The notes: generated by a model not told the origin, from the sequence alone. 43,471 nucleotides of DNA from Sandaracinus sp. (GCA_020633125.1 JACKEH010000040.1:1-43471); one strand, 5' to 3'. Shown: positions 1 to 8,607, counted from the first letter of the stretch. Program-made: numbers and translations.

Positions 1-2
1 CC

Positions 3-1499
3 GACGTCGGTGAGTGTGTCTCGGGCACGCAGTACTGCCGTGGCGGGGGCTTCGGAAGCTGCGAAGGCGAAGTGCCGCCGCGGCCCGAGCGCTGCAACGA
101 GCGCGACGACGACTGCGACGGAACGCCCGACGACGACGACGTCTGCGAGGTCGAAGAGCTCGCGCTTCAAGGCGGCCTCGACGACGACACCGACGTCGAC
201 GGCGACGGAATGGCCGACGCGTGCGCGTGCTCGGACGGCCGCATCGAATGCCACCTCGCGTCCGGACACGGCTTCGAGCGCACCCTCGCCGGACCGGACT
301 ACGAGGTCGAAGGCTTCGACGACTTCTCCCGCTTCTCGACCTTGCGCTTCGGCGACCTCGACGGCGACGGGCGCGCCGACGTCTGCCTTCGCGAGCGCGA
401 CGGCGTCTACTGCTGGACCTCGGACGGCGCCGGCTTTCCGCGGCAGCTCCTCGGCCCCGAGCTCTCGGACGACGCGGGCTTCGATCGCGCGCCTTATTTC
501 ACGAGCGTGCGTCTCGCGGACGTCGACGGCGACGGACGTCGCGATCTCTGTGCGCGCCAAGCCGACGGACTGCGTTGTTGGATCTCGACCGGCCGCGGTT
601 TCGAAGAAGGCCCGCGCATTCCCGACCTCGCGGACACGCGTGGCTTCGCGGCGGTCGAGCACTACGGCACGCTCCGCATGGGCGACCTCGACGGCGACGG
701 ACGCGACGACGTCTGCGCGCGCGACGCCGAGGGCGTGCTCTGCTGGCGCTCGACCGGGCGCGCCTTCACGCGGGTGATCCTCGGGCCGCGTTGGAGCGAC
801 GCGGACGGGTTCGATCGCCTCGCGATCTGGAGCACGCTGCGGCTCGCCGACGTCGACGGAGACGGCCGCGCCGATCTCTGCGCGCGCACGCCGAGCGGCT
901 TCGAGTGTCACCCCAGCCACGCCCGTGGCTTCGACGCGCCCTGGCTCGGACCACGTCTGACGGACGCCGACGGCTGGGACGACAAGAGCCACTACGCGAC
1001 GCTGCGCATGGCCGACGTCGACGGCGACGGCGCGCTCGACGTCTGCGGTCGCGGCCGCGGCGGCATCACGTGCTGGAGCTTCTCGGGCCGCGCGTTCGAT
1101 CGTGTGATCGACGGCCCGTCGCTCTCGGACGCCGCGGGATGGACCGCGCCCTCGTGGTTCCGAACGATTCGTTTCGCCGACGTCGACGCCGACGGCCGCG
1201 CCGATCTCTGCGCGCGCGACGCCGACGGATTGCGGTGTTGGCGCTCCGAAGGCCGCGGCTTCCCCGTCGTGCTCTTCGGCCCCGCGTGGCGCGACGGCTG
1301 GGACGCGCCCGAACGTTTCGCGACGATTCGGGTCGCGGGTGGCTTCGCACGCGGCGAGACGCCCGGCCCGGTCGATCCCGTCGATCCGTTCCCCGATCCC
1401 GAAGGCGGCTGCCGCTGCGCCACCGGCGACGCGCCGCACTCCTTCGTGCTCTCCGCGCTCTTCCTCTTCGCGCTCACGCGCCGTCGCCCTCTGTCCTGA
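3..1499 (+). CDS. FG-GAP/VCBS-like repeat surface protein with MopE-type motif and MYXO-CTERM tail (5' partial)
   Basis: The reading frame is open from the window edge, so the N-terminus is missing and 498 residues remain. Near the start is a CNERDDDCDG motif of the putative metal-binding MopE family. It is followed by six to seven repeats of about 58 residues, each with a D-x-DGDG-x-x-D core and a Cys...CW pair, as in FG-GAP/VCBS calcium-binding propeller blades. The end has a Gly-Cys-Arg-Cys stretch, a hydrophobic segment (SFVLSALFLFAL) and TRRR, matching the layout of MYXO-CTERM anchors that are processed at the cell surface. It is probably an exported, surface-anchored structural or adhesive protein. 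No catalytic motif is visible. The next gene starts 10 bases downstream on the same strand and may be cotranscribed. The class is fairly sure; the function is unknown. Confidence 0.8.
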   Translation, partial: DVGECVSGTQYCRGGGFGSCEGEVPPRPERCNERDDDCDGTPDDDDVCEVEELALQGGLDDDTDVDGDGMADACACSDGRIECHLASGHGFERTLAGPDYEVEGFDDFSRFSTLRFGDLDGDGRADVCLRERDGVYCWTSDGAGFPRQLLGPELSDDAGFDRAPYFTSVRLADVDGDGRRDLCARQADGLRCWISTGRGFEEGPRIPDLADTRGFAAVEHYGTLRMGDLDGDGRDDVCARDAEGVLCWRSTGRAFTRVILGPRWSDADGFDRLAIWSTLRLADVDGDGRADLCARTPSGFECHPSHARGFDAPWLGPRLTDADGWDDKSHYATLRMADVDGDGALDVCGRGRGGITCWSFSGRAFDRVIDGPSLSDAAGWTAPSWFRTIRFADVDADGRADLCARDADGLRCWRSEGRGFPVVLFGPAWRDGWDAPERFATIRVAGGFARGETPGPVDPVDPFPDPEGGCRCATGDAPHSFVLSALFLFALTRRRPLS

Positions 1500-1509
1500 C
1501 CACACGACC

Positions 1510-2979
1510 ATGACGCATCGATTCCTCTCCCTCCTCCTTCTCACGGCATGCAGCGCCGGCTCGACCGGACCTTCCAACGACGGCGGCGTCACATCCGACG
1601 CCACGAGCGATGCGTCGCCCATCGCCGCCGAGGATTTCTGTGACGCGCTCGTCGCGATCGTCTGCGACGCGAACGAGCGTTGTTGCGACGGCGTGCTCGA
1701 GGCCAGCGATCCGGAAGGTGATCCCGCGACGTGCGAAGCGCCGCAGCGGGCGGCGTGTCGTGCGACGGTCGAAGAGCTCGTCGACGATCCCCGCACTGCC
1801 TACGTGCCGGAACGCGCGGGCGCGTACCTCGCGGCGCTCGAGACGCGCGCCGCGGGATGTTTCGCCGAGCCGCCGCAGCTCGCGGAGCTCTACGAGGTCT
1901 TCGCGGGCACCGGCGTCGAGGGCGCGGACTGCACCCCGCCGAGCTTCGACGAAGACGGCCTGCGCGTCGCGCAGCTCTCCTGCGGCGACGGGCTCTCGTG
2001 CCACCTCGAGCATCGCGCCGACGGAAGCGACCGCGGCGTCTGCGAGCCGCGCATCGAAGGCGAGTGCTCGCATGCGCTCGACTGCGGCGCGGGGCGTTGG
2101 TGCAACCTGCCGAGCGATTGGGTGCCGGGCCTGTGGGGCACGTGCCAGCCGCTCAAGGCCAACGGCTGGGACTGCTCGAACGACCAACAATGCGCGAGCC
2201 TCTACTGCGGCGTGAACCGCGTCTGTGCCACGCCACCGCCGGGTCGGTATTGCGTGGCGACGAGCTACGAGACGGCGGTGCGTGCGTCGTTGCCCGAGGC
2301 CTTCTTCCGTTTCGACGAAGCCGGGGCGCGTACCGTGATCGACTCGGTCGGCGACTACACCGGCACCTACGAAGGCGCGTCGTTCGACGAAGGCGCGATC
2401 GCCACCGAGACCGGCGCATCGCTCGCGATCACCGCGATGGGCACCGGCGCGATCCTCGACCCCGACGGCAACCTCGGCCTCGAGCTCGGCCGAAACGCGC
2501 TCTCCTACGAGCTCTGGTTCCGTCGCTCGGCCGAGAGCGCGACCGGCCCGCTCCTCGAGTTCGGCACCGGCGAAGAAGGGCAGCTCGGCGTGCGCATCTG
2601 GAACCACGACACCGCGGACAAGCTGCACTTCAACCTTCGCGACGAAGCCGGCGAGAACCACGCGACCACCAGCGCCGAAGGCCTCGTCACCGCCGACACG
2701 TGGCACCACGTGGTCGCGACCTACGACGGCAGCAACGGTCGCCTCTACCTCGACGGAGAGCCGATCGGAGAAGCCATCGCGGGCAGCTTCGTGCCCAAGA
2801 TGGACGGCGGCCTCTACGTCGGCTTTCGCGAGGGCGACGAGCGCCACATCACGGGCGCGATCGACGAGGTCGCGATCTACGAACGTGTGCTCTCGCGAGC
2901 GGAGATTCGCCAGCATCGTGCGATCGGCGCGAACGGTCCGGCGCGGCGCGAGTTTCCGATCTTCGCCTGGCTGCGTTGA
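1510..2979 (+). CDS. Lipoprotein with C-terminal LamG/concanavalin-like jellyroll domain
   Basis: The 489-residue product starts at ATG 1510, chosen because it gives a short signal peptide (MTHRFLSLLLLTAC) ending in an L-T-A-C lipobox. An upstream in-frame extension lacks such a signal. Residues about 20-250 are Cys-rich with pairs such as CCDG and CSNDQQC, typical of disulfide-bonded myxobacterial surface proteins. Residues about 265-480 form a LamG-like jellyroll: SYELWFRR, TWHHVVATYDG, GRLYLDGEPIG and GAIDEVAIYERVLS are its usual strands, ending with the A-E-I helix. These folds usually bind glycans or proteins. It follows the FG-GAP protein after a 10-base gap, so the two may form a surface-protein unit. 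The ligand is unknown. Confidence 0.8.
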   Translation: MTHRFLSLLLLTACSAGSTGPSNDGGVTSDATSDASPIAAEDFCDALVAIVCDANERCCDGVLEASDPEGDPATCEAPQRAACRATVEELVDDPRTAYVPERAGAYLAALETRAAGCFAEPPQLAELYEVFAGTGVEGADCTPPSFDEDGLRVAQLSCGDGLSCHLEHRADGSDRGVCEPRIEGECSHALDCGAGRWCNLPSDWVPGLWGTCQPLKANGWDCSNDQQCASLYCGVNRVCATPPPGRYCVATSYETAVRASLPEAFFRFDEAGARTVIDSVGDYTGTYEGASFDEGAIATETGASLAITAMGTGAILDPDGNLGLELGRNALSYELWFRRSAESATGPLLEFGTGEEGQLGVRIWNHDTADKLHFNLRDEAGENHATTSAEGLVTADTWHHVVATYDGSNGRLYLDGEPIGEAIAGSFVPKMDGGLYVGFREGDERHITGAIDEVAIYERVLSRAEIRQHRAIGANGPARREFPIFAWLR

Positions 2980-2986
2980 GGGGGCG

Positions 2987-3021
2987 CTCGACTGCGACTG
3001 CGTCTTCGGTCGTCAGTCGAG
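2987..3021. terminator. Hairpin between convergent genes, possible bidirectional terminator
   Basis: Arms CTCGACTG (2987-2994) and CAGTCGAG (3014-3021) are exact complements, with a second inner CGAC/GTCG pairing. The right arm covers the stop codon of the minus-strand phosphoesterase. There is no T-run on either side, so intrinsic termination is uncertain. Confidence 0.35.
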
Positions 3022-4146
3022 GTCGTCCGCCCCGTCGCGCCTTCGGTCGAGCTCGAGCACGAACGACTCTTCGGGGCCGTCACGCCACGCCCCGAGGTAG
3101 GGCGAGTAGGTCTGCACGTGCACCCGATCGCCCCACGGCGAAACGGTGAAGATGCGGAGGAAGCCGGCGCCTCCGAGCTCGCGATGCTGGTAGTTCGCGA
3201 GCAGCTCGTGCACGTGCCCGCCGCCGTCTTGCCTGCTCGTGCGGCGCCCGAGGCCGTCGTGCAGCACGTGCCCGCAGACCACGAGCTCGATCTGATCGTG
3301 GCGGCGGATCAGCCGCTGAAACATCTCCTCACCGTCGTTCACGGCACCGGGCGCGTTCGCGACGCCGTAGTCGTAGGGGCTCCAGTCTTGATCCGGGCGC
3401 GTGACGTGGTCGTAGCGTGTGTCGTCGGAGTAGAGGTACGCGTGGGTGACGATGAGCGTTCGTTCGTCGGGGTGCGCTCGAAGCACCCCGTCGGCCCACG
3501 CGAGCACCTCCGAACGAGGGCCGAACTCGAGGGCGAGAACGAGCCACGGGCCCGTCGGAGTGTCGAAGACCGCGAACGTGTTCTCGCGTCGACCGGCGTC
3601 GAACGCACCCCCGAACCAAGGCTCGTGCGCCACGTCCGAGAGCGGAAAGTAGTCGTTCAGAAGGGTGCCGCGATCGTGCGCGCTGCCGAACGGGCCGAGG
3701 TCGTGGTTTCCCACCGCGAGCACGTAGGGCACGTGTCCGTCGAGACGGCGTAGGGCGTCGAAGGCTACGTCCCATTGCGTCGCGGAGTTGTCGTCGACGA
3801 TGTCACCGACGTGCGCCACGAACTGCACGTTCCAGGCGTCCGACTCCTCGGCGATCCAGCGGGTCTGCGAAGCGAAGATCTCGGGATGAGAGGCCGCGAG
3901 AATCTGGGTGTCGGGGAGCACGACGAAGCTCCACGCTTCCGGTCCGACGAAGCGCTCCCCCCACGGCCAAGTCGCCGTGACGCGGATCGCAGCGTCGGCT
4001 CGTTCGGCCGATGCGTCCGTTGCGCCCGGTGAGCCCGTACAACCGACGAGTAAAAGGACGAGCAGCGCGGTCGTTCTCACGACCGAGTGTCGTACGAGCG
4101 CACGCTCGTTTCCACGACGCGAAACGCGAAAGGGATGAGTTTTCAA
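3013..4146 (-). CDS. Lipoprotein calcineurin-like metallophosphoesterase
   Basis: Up to 377 residues. The frame opens at a TTG (4146) preceded by GAGG at a good distance. GTG at 4080 is an alternative that leaves a compact signal (RTTALLVLLLVGC). The lipobox L-V-G-C points to an envelope lipoprotein. Metallophosphoesterase motifs are in order: LPDTQ (D79), HVGD (D115), GNHD (146-149), VTHAYL and CGHVLHDG. The PDTQ version of the first motif is typical of secreted bacterial members. Its substrate (phosphomonoester, nucleotide or phosphoprotein) cannot be told. It is divergent from the orphan lipoprotein at 4273; two copies of a CTACCTC-N4-GAGGTAG palindrome lie around its start, one of them directly upstream of the TTG. 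Confidence 0.82.
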   Translation of the reverse strand: MKTHPFRVSRRGNERALVRHSVVRTTALLVLLLVGCTGSPGATDASAERADAAIRVTATWPWGERFVGPEAWSFVVLPDTQILAASHPEIFASQTRWIAEESDAWNVQFVAHVGDIVDDNSATQWDVAFDALRRLDGHVPYVLAVGNHDLGPFGSAHDRGTLLNDYFPLSDVAHEPWFGGAFDAGRRENTFAVFDTPTGPWLVLALEFGPRSEVLAWADGVLRAHPDERTLIVTHAYLYSDDTRYDHVTRPDQDWSPYDYGVANAPGAVNDGEEMFQRLIRRHDQIELVVCGHVLHDGLGRRTSRQDGGGHVHELLANYQHRELGGAGFLRIFTVSPWGDRVHVQTYSPYLGAWRDGPEESFVLELDRRRDGADDLD

Positions 4147-4150
4147 TCTC

Positions 4151-4168
4151 CTACCTCAAACGAGGTAG
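4151..4168. promoter_or_regulatory. Palindromic operator-like site, copy 1
   Basis: CTACCTC-AAAC-GAGGTAG: perfect 7-bp arms around a 4-base centre. It begins five bases from the TTG start of the minus-strand phosphoesterase and contains its GAGG ribosome-binding match. It shares both arms exactly with the copy 70 bp away. Confidence 0.55.
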
Positions 4169-4220
4169 ATGGGGTGTCAATCCCAGCGGACGGGGCATTC
4201 GTGCCGCTCGGGCGAACGTC

Positions 4221-4238
4221 CTACCTCGTACGAGGTAG
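4221..4238. promoter_or_regulatory. Palindromic operator-like site, copy 2
   Basis: CTACCTC-GTAC-GAGGTAG: same 7-bp arms as the site at 4151, and fully self-complementary because the centre GTAC is palindromic. It lies 34 bp upstream of the lipoprotein start at 4273. Two identical-arm dyads 70 bp apart in a divergent spacer are what a dimeric repressor or activator would use. Confidence 0.55.
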
Positions 4239-4272
4239 GGGCCTCGCGGTCGGGCTCGACTATTCTCGCCGC

Positions 4273-5364
4273 GTGCGCGTCGCGGCGTTGGCTCTGCTCG
4301 TCGGTTGCGTGACCCCGAGCCCGCTCCCGGTCGCGCCGGCACCCCGGCCCACCTCGCACGTCTGCCCTGGCCCTGGCGTGGACGGATGGACGCTCGCGTC
4401 GGGCGATGTCTCGCGTCTTCCCACGCCTTCGTGGGAACCGATCTCGGAAGACGAGCTCTGGCGGGCCGACTACCCGAGCGCACAGAACGTGCAGCTGCGA
4501 AGAGTGCGTCGTGCCCACGTTCCGGAGAGCTCGAGGTGCGTCGACCAGGTACCTCGTTGGGAGTGGGGTTGGGTTGCCGTCGTGCCGGAGACGTGTGCGG
4601 CCTTCGTGTCGGTCTACGGCGTATGGTGGCCGGTCGAAGCCTACGGTCCCCCCGTCGAGCCCACGATCTGCGAGCGGTTCGACGAGGCGTATCCCTGGGG
4701 CATGGACTCGAGGCGGCGGCCTCCGCCTCGCGCGCGTGCGCTGCGACAGCGTTGCCCGTTGGAGTTCGCGCCCCGTGGTGCGGTGCTTCCTCCCCGCGCG
4801 CGGGCGGCGGTCGCCGCGCGTCGACGAGAGTACGACTTCGGTTGGAACTTGCTGCGTCCCCCGATTCGCTCCGCGTTCTTGGCCTTCTCGCAGGGCGACG
4901 ACGCGTTCGCCTCGTTTGTCGGCGAGCAGGCGGTGCTCGCCGAGTCGAACATCGAATCGGAGCTCGAAGGCGCCATCGGAGAGCGCGACCTGTTGATGGG
5001 TCCTGTTCGCGACCTCCGCGACGAGCTCGCGCGTCGCCCGACGGACACCACGAGCACGTCGGTGCGTCGCCTGCGCGATCTGGCCGCGCACCCCGGTCCC
5101 AACGACGAGACCGACTCACACCGCGAGGACCCACGCTTTCGCGCCGTGGTGGCGGAAGGGTCTCGAGTGCTCCCGGAGCTCGAGGCGTGCATCGCCGACG
5201 AAGGGCCGCGAACTCGCTACGTGGTCGCCGACCCGCACCGCCGGTGGACCCTCGTTCCGCACGCGGACCTGTGCCGCGCCGCCCGCGAGGAGATCCTCAC
5301 CGGCACCCCGGCCTACACGTGGTGGGACTTCGCGCGGGACTTCCGCGAGGTCCACGAGAGGTAG
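4273..5364 (+). CDS. Orphan lipoprotein, unknown function
   Basis: The 363-residue product starts at GTG 4273, chosen because it directly gives a short lipoprotein signal (RVAALALLVGC). The frame is open further upstream but that part runs through the palindromic sites. After the lipobox come a Pro-rich stretch and a domain with several Trp and Cys residues (ESSRCVDQVPRWEWGWVAVV, VYGVWWPVEAYGPP). The rest is Arg/Glu-rich with likely helices and no motif I recognise. It is divergent from the lipoprotein phosphoesterase and shares the spacer carrying two matching palindromes, so coregulation is plausible. No function is assigned. Confidence 0.65.
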   Translation: MRVAALALLVGCVTPSPLPVAPAPRPTSHVCPGPGVDGWTLASGDVSRLPTPSWEPISEDELWRADYPSAQNVQLRRVRRAHVPESSRCVDQVPRWEWGWVAVVPETCAAFVSVYGVWWPVEAYGPPVEPTICERFDEAYPWGMDSRRRPPPRARALRQRCPLEFAPRGAVLPPRARAAVAARRREYDFGWNLLRPPIRSAFLAFSQGDDAFASFVGEQAVLAESNIESELEGAIGERDLLMGPVRDLRDELARRPTDTTSTSVRRLRDLAAHPGPNDETDSHREDPRFRAVVAEGSRVLPELEACIADEGPRTRYVVADPHRRWTLVPHADLCRAAREEILTGTPAYTWWDFARDFREVHER

Positions 5365-5366
5365 GC

Positions 5367-5567
5367 ATGAGCCGGGCGCTGTGCATCCTCGGCGTGGTTG
5401 TTTGCCGCGCAACGCCGGATACTCGACGGCGAGTGCTCCATGACGACGGAGCTTCGGAATGCCCGCGGCTTCTCGGGCCAGGCTCCTCGACGACCGACGA
5501 AACATTTCGAAACACGGCGACGGGAAGCGCCCAACCTCGAACGATGTCGAAGACTTCGGCGACGTGA
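5367..5567 (+). CDS. Possible small protein (66 aa), weakly supported
   Basis: ATG 5367 follows the preceding stop codon by two bases and is preceded by GAGAGG at a plausible distance. The product begins MSRALCILGVVVC, which could be a short signal or membrane segment, and then is Thr/Arg-rich without recognisable domains. It would be translationally coupled to the upstream lipoprotein. Composition is not strongly coding-like, so it may be chance. The rest of the spacer up to 5642 holds nothing I can name. Confidence 0.25.
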   Translation: MSRALCILGVVVCRATPDTRRRVLHDDGASECPRLLGPGSSTTDETFRNTATGSAQPRTMSKTSAT

Positions 5568-5642
5568 CGGGCTCTCGCCGTCGCGTGCCCCGCTTTCGCG
5601 ACGTCCTCGAAAATGCGAAGCCTCTCGCTTCGGAGGTCGAGC

Positions 5643-6515
5643 ATGGACGCCAAATACTCTCGTCGTGACGTCGTGAAGCTCCTTGGAACCTCGCTCGTCG
5701 CGCTCCCGGTGATCGGTTGTGGCGGCGGCGAAGGCACCGGCACCGACGGTGGCTCGCTCGCCGACGCGGGCGCGCTCGACGGAGGCCCGGTCGAAGGCGT
5801 CGACGCTGGCGACGCCGGAAGCGTCGCCGAGGACGGCGGGACCACGCCCGACGGTGGCGTGGTGACCGGTTGGGCCAGCGGCGGAACCGCGTCGATGGTC
5901 GACCCCGACTCCTACCCGAACCCCTTCACCGCCGCGGCCTCGTGTGCCCTCTACGCCAACTCGACCCTCGGCCCGTGCTTCACGAGCGCGCCCCTGCGTC
6001 GCGACGTGAGCGAGGGATACCCCGGTCTTCCGGTGCGGCTCGCGCTTCAACTGCTGGACGCCTCGTGCGCACCGATCTCGGGGGCACGCCTCGAGATCTG
6101 GCATACGCGCAACAGCGGGCTCTACTCGGAAGGACCCACCTCGTTCTGCACGAGCGGCGACGCCGACGCCGAGGCCCACTCTTACTTCCGCGGCTCGCAG
6201 GTCTCCGACGCGGACGGTCTCGTGGCGTTCGATACCTGCTTCCCCGGCTGGTACAGCGGCCGCGCGATCCACATCCACTTCCGCGCGTACCGCTCGGACG
6301 GCGGCGCCGCGACCAAGGTCTCGCAGCTCTTCTTCCCTCCCGCGTTGATCGAGGAGCTCTTCGCCAGCCACGTCGACTACGCGGAGTTCGGGCAGCCGGA
6401 CACGCCGAACGCACGCGACTCGATCTACTCGGGTGTCGGCACGTCGGGCATCGTCGAGTACGAGCGCATGAGCGACGGCGCGATGCTGGCTTGGAAGCAG
6501 ATCCGCATCGTTTGA
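5643..6515 (+). CDS. Tat-exported intradiol ring-cleavage dioxygenase-like protein
   Basis: The 290-residue product starts at ATG 5643, with GGAGG six bases upstream, which decides the start. The N-terminus carries a twin-arginine motif (SRRDVVKLLG) and a hydrophobic stretch ending in Gly-Cys, so it may be a Tat-exported lipoprotein. A Gly/Asp-rich linker spans about residues 27-75. The catalytic domain follows: IWHTRNSGLY holds Tyr161 and PGWYSGRAIHIHF holds Tyr204, His210 and His212. These are the four Fe(III) ligands of the protocatechuate 3,4-dioxygenase family, all present. Known members cleave catechols between the hydroxyls; exported Tat versions exist but their substrates are poorly known. 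It stands alone, without catabolic genes nearby, arguing against a simple aromatic-degradation operon. Confidence 0.85.
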   Translation: MDAKYSRRDVVKLLGTSLVALPVIGCGGGEGTGTDGGSLADAGALDGGPVEGVDAGDAGSVAEDGGTTPDGGVVTGWASGGTASMVDPDSYPNPFTAAASCALYANSTLGPCFTSAPLRRDVSEGYPGLPVRLALQLLDASCAPISGARLEIWHTRNSGLYSEGPTSFCTSGDADAEAHSYFRGSQVSDADGLVAFDTCFPGWYSGRAIHIHFRAYRSDGGAATKVSQLFFPPALIEELFASHVDYAEFGQPDTPNARDSIYSGVGTSGIVEYERMSDGAMLAWKQIRIV

Positions 6516-6581
6516 AGACGGCGCGAAAGGATCGCCGTTCGTTCACCGCGGCGTCGTGTGGATTCTCGGCAACGCCCGCGC

Positions 6582-7667
6582 TCATCGAGAGCCGCGACTT
6601 GCCGAGCCGCCTTCATCCGGCGGCCACGGCAACCCGCAGCGCTCGGCGAGGTCGACCACTCCTCGAGTCGCGGTGTGAACCTGGAAACGTCGCACCGTCT
6701 CGAGCTCGGGAGGTTCGAATCCCGCTGCAGCGAGCGCTCGCAAGACCGGCAGGTCTTCGGGGCGTGGCCGATCCAGAAGCTGGAGTGGCATTTGAATCGG
6801 CTCGGCGGGGTGACGCACCGACCACTCACGTCGAAGCTCGCCGAGCCGTGCGTCGAGGTCGTCGACCGGAACCCCGTCGAGCTCCAGTCCGCCGCCAAAA
6901 CGAGCGGTGTGAATCATCCCATCGAAGCTCCGCGCCGGACGCCGGCAGGTTCGACCTTCCGGAAAGGGAGTTTCGACGTCGTCGATCGCCGTCTCGTGGG
7001 ACGGGAGCGGATGCGCCGCGTCGTGCGCGTGGCCCCGCGTGAGCACGAACGCCGCGACCCCCACGACCAGCCACGCGATCGCCTCGCCGGCTCTCGGCGT
7101 CCAGGCCGACGCACGCGTCCAAGCCACCGCGGCCGTGGCGACACCGAGCACGAGCACCGCCTCCTTCGCGCCCGAGAGAACGGGGAGGCCGCGATCGACG
7201 ACGCTCGACAGTGACGGTCGAGAGCCGAACCAACCGTAGGCCTCGAAGAACGCCCGCGGGTAAAGCGTCGCGCCGACCGCCGCGATCACGAGCGCCGCCC
7301 ATGGGAGCGCTGCGAGCGGACTCGTCACACGCGCGAACGCGAGCGCGGTGAACGTCGTCCCGAGAGTCAACGACGCGCCTCCCGCGTGCAGGTACGCGAG
7401 CGAGAGGCCGAGCTCTCGCCAGCCCCATGGCGCAGCGTCGAAGTGCATCATCCGAGAGCAGAGGGCCGAGACCGGCGCCATCGACGCCAACCATCCGAGG
7501 CCTACCGTGGCGGTCGCCACCCAGACGACGCTTCGGCGCTTGGTCCCCAACGCCACGACGGGCACGAGGCATGCGAGCGCCCACGCCGCCAACGCCACGC
7601 CACCGAGCCAACCACCGTCGTTCGCGACCGCGGTGAACGCCTCGACCAGCTTCACTGCGGCATCCAC
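6582..7667 (-). CDS. Polytopic membrane protein with C-terminal ExbD-like soluble domain
   Basis: 361 residues. Six or so hydrophobic segments fill residues 1 to about 205 (for example WLGGVALAAWALACLVPVVA and EAIAWLVVGVAAFVLTRG). After that comes a soluble domain with the sequence GGGLELDGVPVDDLDARLGELRR..., then a Pro-rich stretch and LPVLRALAAAGFEPPELETV. This arrangement resembles the periplasmic domain of ExbD/TolR (ELDG-x-P-V then a strand/helix ending in an Ala/Gly-rich helix), but the similarity is short and remains inference. The start overlaps the 3' end of the small gene upstream by 16 bases, implying translational coupling. Function unknown. Confidence 0.65.
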   Translation of the reverse strand: MDAAVKLVEAFTAVANDGGWLGGVALAAWALACLVPVVALGTKRRSVVWVATATVGLGWLASMAPVSALCSRMMHFDAAPWGWRELGLSLAYLHAGGASLTLGTTFTALAFARVTSPLAALPWAALVIAAVGATLYPRAFFEAYGWFGSRPSLSSVVDRGLPVLSGAKEAVLVLGVATAAVAWTRASAWTPRAGEAIAWLVVGVAAFVLTRGHAHDAAHPLPSHETAIDDVETPFPEGRTCRRPARSFDGMIHTARFGGGLELDGVPVDDLDARLGELRREWSVRHPAEPIQMPLQLLDRPRPEDLPVLRALAAAGFEPPELETVRRFQVHTATRGVVDLAERCGLPWPPDEGGSASRGSR

Positions 7668-7765
7668 GAGGCGGCGAAACCCACGTACCCGACGAGGTCC
7701 AGCAGCGCGAGCGCGAGGAGCGTGGCGCCGACGATCCGGGCGAGATGCAGAAGTCGGTCGCGCAT
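7652..7765 (-). CDS. Small single-pass membrane protein (37 aa)
   Basis: ATG at 7765 opens a 37-residue frame, MRDRLLHLARIVG then a Leu/Ala-rich hydrophobic segment (ATLLALALLDLVGYVGFAA) ending SWMPQ. It has a positive N-terminus and one membrane helix. Its last 16 bases overlap the start of the polytopic protein at 7667 in another frame, a pattern typical of coupled genes. No strong ribosome-binding site is visible. It may be a partner of the downstream membrane protein. Confidence 0.45.
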   Translation of the reverse strand: MRDRLLHLARIVGATLLALALLDLVGYVGFAASWMPQ

Positions 7766-8028
7766 CCGGGGAGTGTTGCAGATGCGTGCGTTCCGCAGTG
7801 GCGACTCACTTGTCCTGCCGTACCTCCGCAGGTGACACCCGCGTGATGGCGCGCACGCGCGTGGGGTCGACGCTCCCCGAGCACGAGCCGCACACCGACG
7901 CACCAGACGCACACGAAGCGTGGTGAAAGCGGCACGGTGCATCACGCCACGTGGGAGAGAACGCGAACGATTCCACGTCGGAGCCCGTCCCTTCGCGGTG
8001 GCACGCGCCCTGCTCATGGCCCCACGCC

Positions 8029-8607
8029 ATGAAGTCCCTCGTCACGCTGCTCGTGCTCGCCGTCGCCGCTCCGGCCGCGGCCGAGGATCCGGCGGCGCGA
8101 CCGATCGAGGTGACGGCCGCGCCGAGCTTCGGCTTCTTCGTCGACCGCGACGAGAACGAAGACATCGGCTCCTTCGGCGGCGGCGTCGACGTCTCGCTGC
8201 GCTACTTCAACCCGCGCGGTCACGGGCTCTTCACCGCGGGCCGCTTCGAGGGCCGCACCCAGCTCTGCATCTTCGATTGCGCGAGCGCTCGAAACGGCGC
8301 CCTCGGAACGGTCTCGGTCGGTTGGGCCTACCGCGCCGACTTCGCCGCCCGTCCGCATCGCGCGGTCTGGTTCGACGTGACGCCACACGTCGCGCTGCAA
8401 GCGGGCTACCTCGGAGGCGACTTCGAGGTCGGGCTGGTCGGCATGGAGGTGGGCTTCGACGTGAACCTTCACGTGCGCGGGTTCGTGGTCGGCCTCGGCG
8501 GAAGCTACGCCGCGCTCGGAGCCACCCGCGGTGGCCCGATCGACAGCGGCGTGTTCGGCGTGCGTTTCGGCTGGGCGGGTGGCCCACGCCGCCCGACGAC
8601 CCCGTGA
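8029..8607 (+). CDS. Exported outer-membrane beta-barrel-like protein
   Basis: The 192-residue product starts at ATG 8029, which gives a clean Sec signal (MKSLVTLLVLAVAAPAAAED, cleavage after AAA). The mature part alternates short amphipathic strands with glycines (SFGFFVDRDENEDIG, GGVDVSLRYF, GTVSVGWAYRADF, VEVGFDVNLHV-like repeats, FGVRFGWAGG), the pattern of a small 8-stranded beta-barrel. No enzymatic motif is seen. It stands alone: 264 bases upstream and 240 downstream hold no gene I can support. Function unknown. Confidence 0.7.
   Translation: MKSLVTLLVLAVAAPAAAEDPAARPIEVTAAPSFGFFVDRDENEDIGSFGGGVDVSLRYFNPRGHGLFTAGRFEGRTQLCIFDCASARNGALGTVSVGWAYRADFAARPHRAVWFDVTPHVALQAGYLGGDFEVGLVGMEVGFDVNLHVRGFVVGLGGSYAALGATRGGPIDSGVFGVRFGWAGGPRRPTTP

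Noticed and set aside
1339..1509. Longer start for the LamG lipoprotein
   Set aside because: It overlaps the preceding gene and lacks a signal peptide; ATG 1510 gives a lipobox.
5358..5364. GAGGTAG half-site at the end of the orphan lipoprotein
   Set aside because: Single half-site including the stop codon; probably chance.
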